Counted from the first letter of the stretch, positions 43,701 through 53,420 are shown. The stretch is 64,000 nucleotides of DNA from Hyphomicrobiales bacterium (GCA_900466605.1 UBMU01000027.1:47684-111683); one strand, 5' to 3'. The notes: generated by a model from the letters alone, not told the origin. Program-made: numbers and translations.

Positions 43701-46451
43701 TCAGCGACCGTCCGCCGCAGCCATGGCAAGCCGGGTCCGTTTGGTCGCAGCGCCTGCACCCATGGCGATCGCCCTATCCAAAGATTTCTGGAAATAGCGC
43801 ATCGCCTGGTGTGGACGGGCATTTCGGGCTTCAATCAAACCCGCAACGCGCCAGAGATCCGGATGCCACCAACGTTCCTCACGTATCCCGATTTCGCCAA
43901 GCACTGCGCGCAGGCTGTTCTCGGCAAGTTGCATCTCACCTGCAGCAATATAAGCCTCCGCCAATAGGCTGCGGTAGAATGGGACACGAGCACGCCAGCT
44001 TCCCCGGAGCAATCCAGTGATGCTGTCCTGCATCAAGGTAAGGCCTGCCTTGTCCCCTCGAACCGACCGGATCGCACCGGCAAAAAACGTGGCTGTCCCC
44101 TCGTAAATGCCGACGCTTTCACGGCGGCTGACGTCGGCCAGCTGCCGCTGGAGCTGCGAAGCGATTTCGAGATTGCCGTCCACAAAAGCAATCGGCAGGC
44201 CCGCAAGCGAGATCGCATTGCCGAGGGATATCATGTGATCAAGATCGACGGCACGATCAATGGCACGACTGGCCAGATCGGAGGCTCGATCGGAGTCACC
44301 TTGTAACCAGGACAGAAATGCTTGAGACAGGCGTATGCCGGCCGGCAAGTCGACCTGGAAGCGGGAGAGTCCATAACCTTCTTCCAGGTGGCCCCAATCA
44401 TTCATCAGCGCTTCCAGATGGGCCGATGCCGAATTGAGCTCGCCTGCGTAGATTTGAATATGCGCCAGCAGCCGCTTCCCGTCGGGCGCTGTGGTCCAGT
44501 CCAAACCCTTCGCAGCCGCAAATTCGTTCATACTGCGTAAGGCCGTGCGGGGCCGGCCGGAATAAGCAAGGAAAACGGCCTGTCCGCAAACCGAGCGGAC
44601 CTGAAACTCGGCATCGCGGGATCCATTCGCGTGAAAGATGCTTTCGCGCCAGGCGTCGTCGGTCTGCGGGTGCATGTGGCGCGCCAATGTCATGGCCCAA
44701 GCCCGTGCGGTGGAAAGCTTTGTTCGCCCCAGTGGTGCAAGCTCTATCAGGGCAGAGCTGTTCGAACTTGCAAGATCGATGGCCTCGAGCATTTCCTTGA
44801 ACGCCGAGAGTTCCTGCCACAGCGGCAATGCGGCGACCACCAGTTCGACACCCAAAGCAGCGTCACCTGCAGGATCAAATGCCCAGGCGATTGCGGCACG
44901 GGCATCGTCGATATGCCTTCGATATTTCCCGAGCCATTCGCGAGAGGTTTGCGATGACCATTCCCGTTCGGCGGTCTGCAGCTTGTCTCTTGTTCGAATG
45001 GCAAACTGTCGCCTTGCCTGCTCCCGGTGGCGTAAACCCAACAAACGCCGCGAAGCATAGGTGGCAGTGCTTTCGGCAAGCCTATAGTGTATTGTCGCGC
45101 CGTCATGCTCCACGGAGACAAGTGATTTTGCGACAAGCTGAGAGAGGGCATCGCGTCCTGTCATCGGCTCGAGAGCGCCGGCGGAATACATTGCCTCCAC
45201 ATCGTCGGCGTTGAAACGGCCGGAAAATACCGAAAGCAGTCCGAGCAGGACAGCCTCACGTTCCGGGAGGAGCCGATAGCTCCAGTCGAGGGTCGCCTCC
45301 AGAGATTGGTGGCGCAAGGGCGCATCCCTTGCTCCGCGATTCATCGTGTCAAAGCCATCCTTGAAGAGGTCATCAAGCGCCGAGGGTGCGAGGACACTGG
45401 CCGTGCCGGCAGCCAGTTCGATAGCGAGTGCGAGGCCATCCAACCGCGTGCATATCGAAACGACGCTTCGGACATAATCATCGGAAGGCTCGGCGTCCCC
45501 TAAACCGTGTGCTTTTGAAATGAACAGCTGAATTGCCGGAAACTGCAGCGCGTCACTGGTGGAGAGCGCCGTCGTCTGGTCCGGATAAGCGAGACCGGAG
45601 AGGAAGTGGATCTGCTCGTGCCGAGTCCGCAACGGCTCACGGCTGGTCGCGATGATACGCGCAGCAGGAACTTCCGATGATATACGTTCGACCACAGTCG
45701 CAGCCATCGCAATGACATGTTCACAATTGTCGATAATCAAAAGCACTTTGTCGGTTCGAAGAACGTCGATCACGCCTGCGATAGGATCGTCAAACCCGAG
45801 CGAGACGCCGACAGCAGAAGCAATCGCGGGCACGACAAATCGCGGATCGCTGAGTGTCGAGAGATCCGCGAATGCAATGGCCTCGCCTGACCCGCAGGAT
45901 TGCTGGGCAACCGTGACCGCAAGAGACGTTTTTCCGGCTCCGCCCGGCCCAACGATGGTGACATAACCAGGTTGAGCAAGTTTCTCGGAGATTTGTCGGA
46001 GTGCGTCATCGCGGCCGAGGAGCTGGCGAACTTGGGGGGGAGAGATGTGGTGGCTTGAAACGACTTGCCGTGCTGGCGCCGGGCGATCGCTCTCCAAGGC
46101 GGCGACGAACTTGTAGCCTCGCCCAGCGATGGTTGCGATGTACTCCGTAGAAGGATCGAGTCCGGCCAGCGAGCGTCGAAGGTTGCCGACATTGACCTTC
46201 AAGTTATGGTCATGGACGATATAGTCTGGCCATACGTGCGCGAAGAGGTCGGCTTTGCTGACCACCTCGCCGGCCCGCGTCACAAGAAGGGTCAGAATGT
46301 CGAAACCTCGTCCACCGAGGGCGACTGGCTGCCCCCTGTGCAGGAGGGATTGAGCCGCGGGCAGCAGCAGGAAATCGCCGAATTGATAGCCGGTTTGCTT
46401 CGACAACGCCCCGGACCAACTATCGTGCGACACTCTACCCTCACAAACCAT
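43701..46451 (-). CDS. Large winged-helix / NTPase / helical-repeat transcriptional regulator
   Basis: A 916-residue regulator. Residues 20-115 form an OmpR-type winged helix (YQFGDFLLLPAAQSLLHRGQ, GGRGFDILTLLVTRAGEVVS, VNVGNLRRSL, IAGRGYKFVA) without a receiver domain. Residues 140-440 are an NB-ARC/STAND-like ATPase with Walker A GPGGAGKTSLAV, Walker B VLLIIDNCEHVI and an ATSREPLR sensor. The C-terminal 450 residues are helical TPR-like repeats. Such STAND regulators sense a ligand through the repeats and switch on nearby genes; the convergent hydrolase operon is the likely target. The start at 46451 may be a few codons too early (a GTG lies six codons in). Confidence 0.87.
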   Translation of the reverse strand: MVCEGRVSHDSWSGALSKQTGYQFGDFLLLPAAQSLLHRGQPVALGGRGFDILTLLVTRAGEVVSKADLFAHVWPDYIVHDHNLKVNVGNLRRSLAGLDPSTEYIATIAGRGYKFVAALESDRPAPARQVVSSHHISPPQVRQLLGRDDALRQISEKLAQPGYVTIVGPGGAGKTSLAVTVAQQSCGSGEAIAFADLSTLSDPRFVVPAIASAVGVSLGFDDPIAGVIDVLRTDKVLLIIDNCEHVIAMAATVVERISSEVPAARIIATSREPLRTRHEQIHFLSGLAYPDQTTALSTSDALQFPAIQLFISKAHGLGDAEPSDDYVRSVVSICTRLDGLALAIELAAGTASVLAPSALDDLFKDGFDTMNRGARDAPLRHQSLEATLDWSYRLLPEREAVLLGLLSVFSGRFNADDVEAMYSAGALEPMTGRDALSQLVAKSLVSVEHDGATIHYRLAESTATYASRRLLGLRHREQARRQFAIRTRDKLQTAEREWSSQTSREWLGKYRRHIDDARAAIAWAFDPAGDAALGVELVVAALPLWQELSAFKEMLEAIDLASSNSSALIELAPLGRTKLSTARAWAMTLARHMHPQTDDAWRESIFHANGSRDAEFQVRSVCGQAVFLAYSGRPRTALRSMNEFAAAKGLDWTTAPDGKRLLAHIQIYAGELNSASAHLEALMNDWGHLEEGYGLSRFQVDLPAGIRLSQAFLSWLQGDSDRASDLASRAIDRAVDLDHMISLGNAISLAGLPIAFVDGNLEIASQLQRQLADVSRRESVGIYEGTATFFAGAIRSVRGDKAGLTLMQDSITGLLRGSWRARVPFYRSLLAEAYIAAGEMQLAENSLRAVLGEIGIREERWWHPDLWRVAGLIEARNARPHQAMRYFQKSLDRAIAMGAGAATKRTRLAMAAADGR

Positions 46452-46743
46452 AAAAGCTCGACTTTATACCGCCTTAGCCAATTATCAAGGTCTACGGAGA
46501 CATGGTTGCGCCGCATCCTGGATTGAGATGACAAGTACCACGTCTCATCTCAAATCCTTGAGGTATTGGAAGGCGATCTGGTTTAAGAACAAATCACTTA
46601 AGGCAGTAGTCATCTGCGCAAATGCTCCAACCAACATTCCGCTCGGACAAATGTGCGGTAAGTCGCCGCCGCGATTGTTCTGTTTCCAATCCAATAATTC
46701 CGTCGTCCGCTTTCGGCGAAGTGTCCGCTTTAGGAGTATTCCC

Positions 46744-47550
46744 TTGGATTCTTGTTCTTCTGATCACCCCTGCCCTACACTAGAAGATGCCATTGAGGCG
46801 AAGGCTTTCATTGATCTGTATGAGGCCGCCCATGGCCGATTGGCGGGTGAGGAACAATTCGAATGTGTTTCCGTCAATGGCGGATGCATGATCTCGCTTC
46901 CACGCGCGCCTGCAATTGGTCTCAACCGGATCCTTGGCCTTACGACCAGTGAAAATCTGGATGAAGCCTGCAACTGGATGAAAGAGAGGGCGGGGAATCG
47001 GTTTTTGCAACTCAACACCGATGCTGCATCTAACGAACTGAGACATTGGATCCAGTCGAAAGGCTTGCTTCCTTATGGCCCTGGGTGGGCAAAGCTGAGG
47101 CGAACCGCGGACAGTGTCTCGCTTGTATCGCCGGGCGCGGTGAAAACACGGAAGGTTCGACCCAATGAAGCCGAGGTATTTGGCGCCATGATGTGTGCCG
47201 GGTTTGGTTTTCCGGAAAGCCTTGCTGTTCTGTGGGCCGCAATCGTTGGAAGAGACGGATGGTCGTGCTTCTACGCGTTAGACGGCGAGTCACCTGTGGG
47301 AACGGGAGCAATGTTCGCTTCAGGAACATTTGCCTGGCTCGGCGGGGGAACGACAGTGCCGAGGTTTCGAAACCGCGGTGCCCAGAAAGCTCTGATTCAA
47401 GCTCGCCTACAAGAAGGCGCAGACCATGGAGTGTCGACTTTCGTGGTCGAGACCGAAGTACCATCGGCCGAAAAGCCTAACATCTCGAACGCCAATTTAG
47501 CGAAAATGGGCTTCGTGCATATCTACAACCGCAGCAACTTCATTTTGTGA
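46744..47550 (+). CDS. GNAT-family N-acetyltransferase
   Basis: A 268-residue protein. The C-terminal GNAT domain reads VRPNEAEVFGAMMCAGFG, ASGTFAWLGGGTTVPRFRNR and GAQKALIQARLQEGADHG, with acetyl-CoA contacts in the V-P-x-x-R-x-x-G-A pattern. The N-terminal half resembles the degenerate first domain of tandem GNATs. The frame is open to 46528, but no ATG fits: TTG 46744 has TAGGAG eight bases upstream and matches where homology begins. It is divergent from the large regulator. Substrate unknown. Confidence 0.78.
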   Translation: MDSCSSDHPCPTLEDAIEAKAFIDLYEAAHGRLAGEEQFECVSVNGGCMISLPRAPAIGLNRILGLTTSENLDEACNWMKERAGNRFLQLNTDAASNELRHWIQSKGLLPYGPGWAKLRRTADSVSLVSPGAVKTRKVRPNEAEVFGAMMCAGFGFPESLAVLWAAIVGRDGWSCFYALDGESPVGTGAMFASGTFAWLGGGTTVPRFRNRGAQKALIQARLQEGADHGVSTFVVETEVPSAEKPNISNANLAKMGFVHIYNRSNFIL

Positions 47551-47717
47551 GGAGCTCGTTGTCAATCGGGCCGAGTTCTACACTCGCCGTGTAATGCGTT
47601 GGGAGACCACGGCGACTGACGACAGCCGTCGCCTTGATCTTGATGGGAGTCTTACTGTCGTCACCGCTGTTGTACTTGTTCCCGATTTCGTTCTTCGCCG
47701 GCTCATTCTTGAGCGGA

Positions 47718-48626
47718 TCATAGATTCATCTCGAACATTTCAAGCGTGAGATCACGGAAAGCCTTTGAGGCTTCGGTTAATGGCAACGATGCTGCCGCAG
47801 CAAGAACTATCCTATGGGGCGGTATGTTGTCGGAAATTTCGAGGCGCTTAACCACTTGTCCATCGTAAGTGGCCTCGTGCGCGACGTCCGTAGCGAGCAA
47901 GCTGAAGCCAAGCTTGTTGGCAACCATCGAGCGAACCATCTCAATGGATTTCGTCTCGAATGCGATCGTCACCGGCAGCCCTTGGCTTTGAGCGATGGAC
48001 AGGAAAAAGCCCCTGCTATGTGGCAGACTTATGAGGATTAGAGGATCGTGTAACAGCTCCCGCACGAACACCGCCTCTCTGTTGGCGAGAGAATGGCTTT
48101 CATGCACGAGTGCGTAGGGACGAACCTCTTTCAGGATGGTGAGGTGTAACCCGGTCGGTAGGCCGACGTCATACATAATCGCGAGGTCAATTCTGCCCGA
48201 AGTTAGCCCATCGACTAGGCCGCGCAGATCGTCTTCGACCAGCTCAACGCTGCTACCAGGGAAACGTTCGCCAAACAGGCGAACGAGCCTGGGAACATAA
48301 CGTGGCCCGACGGTTGAAAACACACCGAGCGTTAGTTTGTGGGAAACCAAGTCGGCCGCCCTTGCGGAGAATACCCACTCCGCCTGGTTTAGTAGCCGCC
48401 GAAACTCGGGGATCTTCGAGCGTCCGAAAGCGGTCGCCTGCAGGCCGTGACCTGACGTGCGCCGGAAGAGCGGTTGCCCGAAATGTGCCTCAAGTTGTGT
48501 GACTGCCTGAGATACTGATGGCTGCGATACATTGAGTGCTCTGGCCGCAGCAGCTGTCGACCCTTTGTCGGCGACGGCGAGTGCGTATCCCAACTGCCTA
48601 AGGTTAAAGGGTACAGTCAAACTCAA
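47718..48626 (-). CDS. LysR-type regulator of the CoA-transferase operon
   Basis: A 302-residue LysR protein. DNA-binding domain at residues 5-65 (FNLRQLGYALAVADKGSTAA, LNVSQPSVSQAVTQLEAHFG); ligand domain begins near 92 (LTLGVFSTVGPRYVPRLVRL). Divergent from the CaiB gene by 75 bases, with a matched inverted repeat in between, so it controls that operon and itself. Confidence 0.9.
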   Translation of the reverse strand: MSLTVPFNLRQLGYALAVADKGSTAAAARALNVSQPSVSQAVTQLEAHFGQPLFRRTSGHGLQATAFGRSKIPEFRRLLNQAEWVFSARAADLVSHKLTLGVFSTVGPRYVPRLVRLFGERFPGSSVELVEDDLRGLVDGLTSGRIDLAIMYDVGLPTGLHLTILKEVRPYALVHESHSLANREAVFVRELLHDPLILISLPHSRGFFLSIAQSQGLPVTIAFETKSIEMVRSMVANKLGFSLLATDVAHEATYDGQVVKRLEISDNIPPHRIVLAAAASLPLTEASKAFRDLTLEMFEMNL

Positions 48627-48647
48627 TATCTCTTATCAGAAATCTCT

Positions 48648-48670
48648 ATTTCCACCTATACCTTGGAAAT
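48648..48670. promoter_or_regulatory. LysR box ATTTCC-N11-GGAAAT
   Basis: A perfect 6-base inverted repeat with an 11-base centre, located between the divergent LysR gene and the CaiB gene. It has the T-N11-A geometry expected of LysR activator sites. Confidence 0.6.
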
Positions 48671-48701
48671 GGCTAGGCTGAAAGCTCAATAGGAGCAGAA
48701 C

Positions 48702-49859
48702 ATGCCGTCGAGCAACAGGCCGTTGAGCGGGATAAAGGTAATTGATTTCACGCGGATCCTCGCTGGTCCTTATTGCACCGCACTCCTTGCAGACATGGGC
48801 GCAGACGTATTCAAGATCGAGAGCATCGAAGGCGACGACTATCGTCACATCGGCCCTTTTTTCAACGGCAAAAGCGCTCTTTTTGAGGGTGTCAACCGCG
48901 GCAAGAAATCCATCGCCATGGATCTGAAGGATCCAGATGAGATCAAAGCGCTTCGCGCCTTGGTAAAGCGAGCTGATGTGGTGGTTGAAAATTTCCGCCC
49001 TGGTGTAATGACCAAGCTTGGCCTTGGCCCAGAAACGCTGCGCCAAGACAATGAAAGGCTAATTTTCGCATCAATTTCCGGTTTCGGACAGACGGGTCCG
49101 AACGCTATACGCCCTGCCTACGATATCATCGTTCAAGCCATGACAGGACTTATAGAACTGACCGGAAGCGAGGCCGGCGACCCCACGATGATCGGAGAGT
49201 CGTTTGGAGACGTCGCAGCGGGCATGTTTTCGAGTTGGGCGATTATGGTTGCACTCTTCGAGAGAGAAAGAACCGGAAAAGGTCGAACAATCGACGTCTC
49301 TCTTTTCGACTCGTTGCTAGCAATGATGCCAACAGCCGGAGCTCGGGTGCTTCTCGCTAATGGCGATCCAGTGCGCACTGGCAACAAGCATCCCCTGTCG
49401 GCGCCCTTTGGTGTCTATCCTGCGGGCAAAGGTTATTTTGCGGTTGCCGTGCTGAATGATCGGCTTTTCAAAGTATTTTGCGAAGTCATCGGTCGCCCGG
49501 AATTTGCTTATGATCCGAGGTTCGCAACAGATTCAAAGCGACGGGAAAATGAGCCGGCCTTGGCCGAAGCGATAATCGACTGGGCACGGAATTTTGACGC
49601 AGCCGACGCTGTCAAACGTCTTGCAGAGGTAGGAGTGCCTGGCTCTGAGGTCTTTTCCGCGAAGGAGGCTTGGACATCCACGCAGGCTAATCATAGAGGC
49701 CTTTACTCGAATACTACGGCTCAGGATGGGAGCCTGCTTCCTCTACCCGAACAGCCGGCGCATTTCATTGGCGACCGAAGAGGAGGCCGCACCGCAGCTC
49801 CAGAGCTGAACGAACACAACGATGAAATACGCGAATTGATTAGGGCGGCACGTCAATGA
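48702..49859 (+). CDS. CaiB/BaiF (class III) CoA transferase
   Basis: A 385-residue class III CoA transferase. Signature regions: GIKVIDFTRILAGPYCTALL, GADVFKIESIEGDDYRHIG, VVVENFRPGVMTKLGLG and the catalytic Asp in RPAYDIIVQAMTGL. It would move CoA from a donor such as succinyl-CoA to an organic acid. ATG 48702 follows AATAGGAGC. Its stop overlaps the acyl-CoA dehydrogenase start as ATGA. The two would activate and then oxidise a carboxylic acid. Confidence 0.9.
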   Translation: MPSSNRPLSGIKVIDFTRILAGPYCTALLADMGADVFKIESIEGDDYRHIGPFFNGKSALFEGVNRGKKSIAMDLKDPDEIKALRALVKRADVVVENFRPGVMTKLGLGPETLRQDNERLIFASISGFGQTGPNAIRPAYDIIVQAMTGLIELTGSEAGDPTMIGESFGDVAAGMFSSWAIMVALFERERTGKGRTIDVSLFDSLLAMMPTAGARVLLANGDPVRTGNKHPLSAPFGVYPAGKGYFAVAVLNDRLFKVFCEVIGRPEFAYDPRFATDSKRRENEPALAEAIIDWARNFDAADAVKRLAEVGVPGSEVFSAKEAWTSTQANHRGLYSNTTAQDGSLLPLPEQPAHFIGDRRGGRTAAPELNEHNDEIRELIRAARQ

Positions 49860-50995
49860 ACGATCTGAACGACGAAGAGAGATTAATTCTCGACCAGATC
49901 GAGCGTTTCGCCAAACAGGAGTTGGAGCCCTACGCTCATACTCTCGATGCGAATGAAGAGACAGCCACGCGTCATCTGAAACGCATGGCCGACTTGGGCT
50001 TAATGGGCCTGAACATCTCCCCAGATCATGGCGGAATAGGATTAAGCGGTGTCGCACTCTATCAGGCGGTCGAATTGGTTGCCGGAGCATGTGGCTCGAC
50101 CGCGTCCATGTTGACAGCCCATTTTCTTGCCACGGATTCCGTGGAAATCGGCGGTAATGAGGATCAAAGACGGCGGATTTTGCCGCTCGCCGCTTCGGGC
50201 GAAATGCTGGGCGCATTTGCCCTCACTGAACCTCAGGCCGGCTCCAACCCAATCGATATGAGCACGACGGCAGTGAAGTCCGAGGGTGGATACCACATAC
50301 GCGGCACCAAGTGCTTCATTTCCAACGCAGCTTACGCAGACTTCATAATCGTCTATGCAAAAACTGCTCCCGAGCTGGGTGCACGTGGTATCAGCGCCTT
50401 TCTGATCGAACCGAAAAATGTTCCAGGGATCGAATGCGGCTTGCCGGAGCGGACCATGGGCCTCAGAGGCGGCCATGTATTCACTGTCACGCTAAATTGT
50501 GTCGTGCCATTATCGAGCCTTATTGGGACTGAAGGTTCAGGCTTTCGAACCGCATTAAGTGTCCTCGATAACGGTCGTATAGAAGTGGCAGCCCAGGCAA
50601 CGGGAATAGCTGCGGCGGCTCTCAATGCAGCAGTCGCCTATTCAAAGGAACGCCGCGTTGGGGGACAGCCCCTATCTGACTTTCAGGGCATTCAATGGAT
50701 GCTTGCTGATTGTGCTGTAGACCTTTCAGCCGCTCGTGCGCTTGGAGAGAGCGCAGCCAGAGTGCGAGGCACCGGCAGGCGCTATTCGACGGAAGCAGCA
50801 ATAGCGAAGCTTTTTGCGACTGAAGCGGCGGGGCGCGTGGCTGACCGAGCTCTGCAGATTCACGGCGGCAACGGTTACACCCGAGACTACCCCCTCGAGA
50901 GATATGTGAGAGATCTGCGTGTCTTGCGAATCTATGAAGGCAGTTCCGAGATCCAACGCAGCATAATTGCGAGAAGCTTGCTTCATGCACGATAA
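49856..50995 (+). CDS. Acyl-CoA dehydrogenase
   Basis: A 379-residue flavoprotein. Motifs include LGAFALTEPQAGSNP (FAD/substrate site), YHIRGTKCFISNAAYADFII, and the catalytic base Glu in RIYEGSSEIQR near the end, the position used in short-chain and glutaryl-type enzymes. It introduces an alpha-beta double bond into the acyl-CoA formed by the coupled CoA transferase. Chain length and branching of the substrate cannot be told. No electron-transfer flavoprotein gene is nearby. Confidence 0.92.
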   Translation: MNDLNDEERLILDQIERFAKQELEPYAHTLDANEETATRHLKRMADLGLMGLNISPDHGGIGLSGVALYQAVELVAGACGSTASMLTAHFLATDSVEIGGNEDQRRRILPLAASGEMLGAFALTEPQAGSNPIDMSTTAVKSEGGYHIRGTKCFISNAAYADFIIVYAKTAPELGARGISAFLIEPKNVPGIECGLPERTMGLRGGHVFTVTLNCVVPLSSLIGTEGSGFRTALSVLDNGRIEVAAQATGIAAAALNAAVAYSKERRVGGQPLSDFQGIQWMLADCAVDLSAARALGESAARVRGTGRRYSTEAAIAKLFATEAAGRVADRALQIHGGNGYTRDYPLERYVRDLRVLRIYEGSSEIQRSIIARSLLHAR

Positions 50996-51147
50996 ATCCC
51001 ACAACGGTTCGGTCTTTGCTCGGCCCTCGCTGCTTCGACCGCGAGGCAGAATATCTAAATCCGAAGCCGGCGTGACGGCAACGTTCATGGCAGCCGGCGG
51101 TTCGGGCGCGGGAGGCCACCACCCAACCAGGCGTCAGGACTATCGGC

Positions 51148-52019
51148 ATGGCAAGGATTTTTGAGAAAGATCTTCCTGACAACGTCCTCAGCATCGAAAG
51201 AAGATGCCGGACTTGGAATGGTGCCATTGTCGAAGACATTCATGAACATGCAAACGGCTGTGTTGTTCACCCGATGCCGCATGCAAACGAAACACGGTTT
51301 ACCGTCAGCTTGGCGGAGATCGGTAGTGCGACAGAGTGCCGGCTGAAACGGGACAAAGCCAACCCTCTGGAACACAGTACCAATCACGTGGCGGTGATTT
51401 CACGTGGACTGCCTTGGTGGGGGTACGCAGCACAGCTTCGCTATGCCAGAACGCCATGATCGTATTCGACATCCCCACTTTGGAAGCCCGCCCGCAAGGT
51501 GACTTCCGACCGGCTGTCTTCGAAGAGCCACGATTGCGCTTCAACGACCCACGGATCCTATCGCTGGTGAAAATGCTCATCGATATTTCCGACGTCGGAG
51601 CGTCATCCTCTTTGTTTGGCGACAGCCTGGTGGCCGGCGTGCTGGCTCTACTGAGCGCTATCCCATTCAACGAGCGACAGCCCATGAAGCTCGCTCCCTG
51701 GCAGGTTCGCCGGGTAAAGGATTATATGCACAGCAGGCTTCCTCGACCGATCGAGCTTGCTGAGCTTGCATCCTTGCTCGGACAGTCGCAATGGCACTTC
51801 TGCCGGGCTTTCAAAGCCTCGACCGGAACGTCTCCATACCAATGGCAGCTTGATGAGAGAATCAAAATGGTTCACGGGCTCCTTCTTGAATCGGATGCCC
51901 CACTCGACCTCGTCGCTGAAGCGACCGGCTTCAGTGACTCTATGCATTTAATACGGGCATTCAAGAAGCGAACCGGCCAAACTCCCGCTGCCTGGCGGCG
52001 CGAGAACCGCTTTCGATAA
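51148..52019 (+). pseudogene. AraC-family regulator with one frameshift
   Basis: From ATG 51148 the first 100 codons encode a cupin-like AraC sensor domain (VLSIERRCRTWNGAIVEDIH, ETRFTVSLAEIGSATE). Near 51445 homology slips back one base; the second frame continues MIVFDIPTLEARPQGDFRP and then the double helix-turn-helix domain (LGQSQWHFCRAFKASTGTSP, ATGFSDSMHLIRAFKKRTGQ). The paralogue at 55395 runs through this joint without a break (LRYCYDATVMFDLESLEARL), which places the missing base. It is either inactive or a base-calling error. Only the C-terminal DNA-binding half would be made if internal starts are used. Confidence 0.82.
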
Positions 52020-52219
52020 AGGCTACCAACTATAGTTCGGGATCAAACGACCCCAATCGAGCGATGAGCCGCCGAATCCCCCATCGGTAGTTGTGGCAAG
52101 GCGCTGATCGAACAAGCTGTGATTTTAAGCAGGCGACGATCAGGGCCTCTTCAGCCGTGACGAGTGTGCTTGTGAAGGTCAACCGGTGGGACCGGGATTG
52201 ATAGCTTGGGACGAACGGG
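52020..52219. other. Intergenic, no gene recognised
   Basis: A minus-strand frame of 67 codons at 52030-52233 matches nothing known and overlaps the repeat signal at 52220. Not called as a gene. Confidence 0.3.
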
Positions 52220-52253
52220 GCAAGACCGTACATGCGAGCGCAAGAACGTGCAT
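52220..52253 (+). promoter_or_regulatory. Paired direct repeat, probable AraC operator before the LysR gene
   Basis: GCAAGACCGTACAT at 52220 and GCAAGAACGTGCAT at 52240 are direct repeats spaced 20 bases, about two helical turns. The same paired motif occurs before the hydrolases at 57564 and 58082. It ends 57 bases before the LysR ATG. A weak ATACG-N11-CGTAT inverted repeat at 52257-52277 may be the LysR protein's own site. Confidence 0.6.
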
Positions 52254-52310
52254 AGTATACGACGTAGACCTGCGTATTTTCGATTCAACTTTCTAACTAG
52301 GTAGGCGTTC

Positions 52311-53252
52311 ATGGATCAGATACTCGCCATTCGAACATTTGTCCGCGTCGCCGAAGCCGGGTCATTCGCCAAAGCGGCTGACACGCTGAACCTGCCCAGG
52401 TCCTCCGTCAGCAAGCTCGTGCAGGATCTTGAGGCGCATCTCGGGACAAAGCTCGTGGAGCGCACCACGCGGTCGGTAACGATGACAACCGAGGGCGTCG
52501 CCTATCACGAGCGCGCGCTTCGGCTTCTTGCCGATCTCGATGACATGGACGGCACTGTTGCCGGTTCCCGCAGCGCCCCCAAGGGAAAGCTGCGCGTCGA
52601 CATTGGTTCGGTGCTGGCAAATCAGATCCTCATCCCGTCGCTTTCCGACTTTCAGCGCCAGTATCCTGATATCGATCTGATGCTCGGCGTCAGCGATCGC
52701 TCCGCCGACCTCATCGGTGAAGGGATCGATTGCGTCATTCGCGGCGGTTCCCTCGTCGACTCGTCGATGAAGGCGCGCAAACTGTGCGAGCTGGATTACG
52801 TTCTTTGCGCATCGCCCGCCTATCTGGATGGCCTGGAGTTGCCGGAGCAGCCGGACGATATCCAGGCGCATCGGATCGTCAGCTATTTCTCCGCATCGTC
52901 AGGAAAGAGATTTCCATTGCGGTTCCAGCGCGGTGATGAGCGTACCGAATATCTCCCGACCTCCATAGGCATTTCGGTCAACGAGAGCACCGCGCATCTA
53001 AATGCGCTGCTCGCCGGGCTGGGGATCGGCCAGAGCTTCGGCTTTCTGGCAAAACCTCATATCGAGAGTGGGGCGCTGGTCGAACTGCTGCCCGACTGGA
53101 AACCGGACAACCATCCCCTGCACCTCGTCTACCCGGCCGACCGGTTTCCAAACCCGCGGCTGCGCGCCTTCACGGAGTGGGCGACAAAGATATTCGAAGC
53201 AGTTGACGCCAGGCGCAGTGTGATGACGGAGACCATCCATGCAGATGGATAA
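52311..53252 (+). CDS. CrgA-type LysR regulator
   Basis: A 313-residue LysR protein of the CrgA/DhcR-like branch: MDQILAIRTFVRVAEAGSFA, LNLPRSSVSKLVQDLEAHLG, RVDIGSVLANQILIPSLSDF and IDLMLGVSDRSADLIGEGID. AGGTAGGCGTTC precedes its ATG. Regulators of this type usually control adjacent oxidoreductase and transporter genes and respond to quinone-like or electrophilic ligands, although the ligand here is unknown. Its last codons overlap the inverted repeat at 53235, the first of three such sites that follow. It is therefore the prime candidate for binding them. Confidence 0.9.
   Translation: MDQILAIRTFVRVAEAGSFAKAADTLNLPRSSVSKLVQDLEAHLGTKLVERTTRSVTMTTEGVAYHERALRLLADLDDMDGTVAGSRSAPKGKLRVDIGSVLANQILIPSLSDFQRQYPDIDLMLGVSDRSADLIGEGIDCVIRGGSLVDSSMKARKLCELDYVLCASPAYLDGLELPEQPDDIQAHRIVSYFSASSGKRFPLRFQRGDERTEYLPTSIGISVNESTAHLNALLAGLGIGQSFGFLAKPHIESGALVELLPDWKPDNHPLHLVYPADRFPNPRLRAFTEWATKIFEAVDARRSVMTETIHADG
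53235..53250. promoter_or_regulatory. Operator-like site 1, ATCCAT-N4-ATGGAT
   Basis: A perfect 6-base inverted repeat with centre GCAG, followed by AATGTCTCCA. It sits at the end of the LysR gene, 171 bases before the SDR gene. Near-identical copies stand at 59107 and 63272. Confidence 0.65.
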
Positions 53253-53420
53253 TGTCTCCACCCTGAGCCGCTTCTCGCCGCTGGCCTGACGAACTAACTT
53301 CTCCACATCGGACGGCGACGAGGCCAGCTACCAACGCCACCTCCCGAACAGTTTCAAAACTTCAACAGGCCGCGCATTCGGGCTGAACCCTTTGGCGCGC
53401 GCCATCATCAGGAGAGTAAA

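Noticed and set aside
47546..47715. A 55-codon minus-strand frame reading NEIGNKYNSGDDSKTPIKIK and onward
   Set aside because: It has no start codon, is stopped just upstream and matches no family; probably chance.
52030..52233. A 67-codon minus-strand frame upstream of the LysR gene
   Set aside because: No ribosome site or known motif, and it overlaps the AraC-like repeat; regarded as a chance frame.
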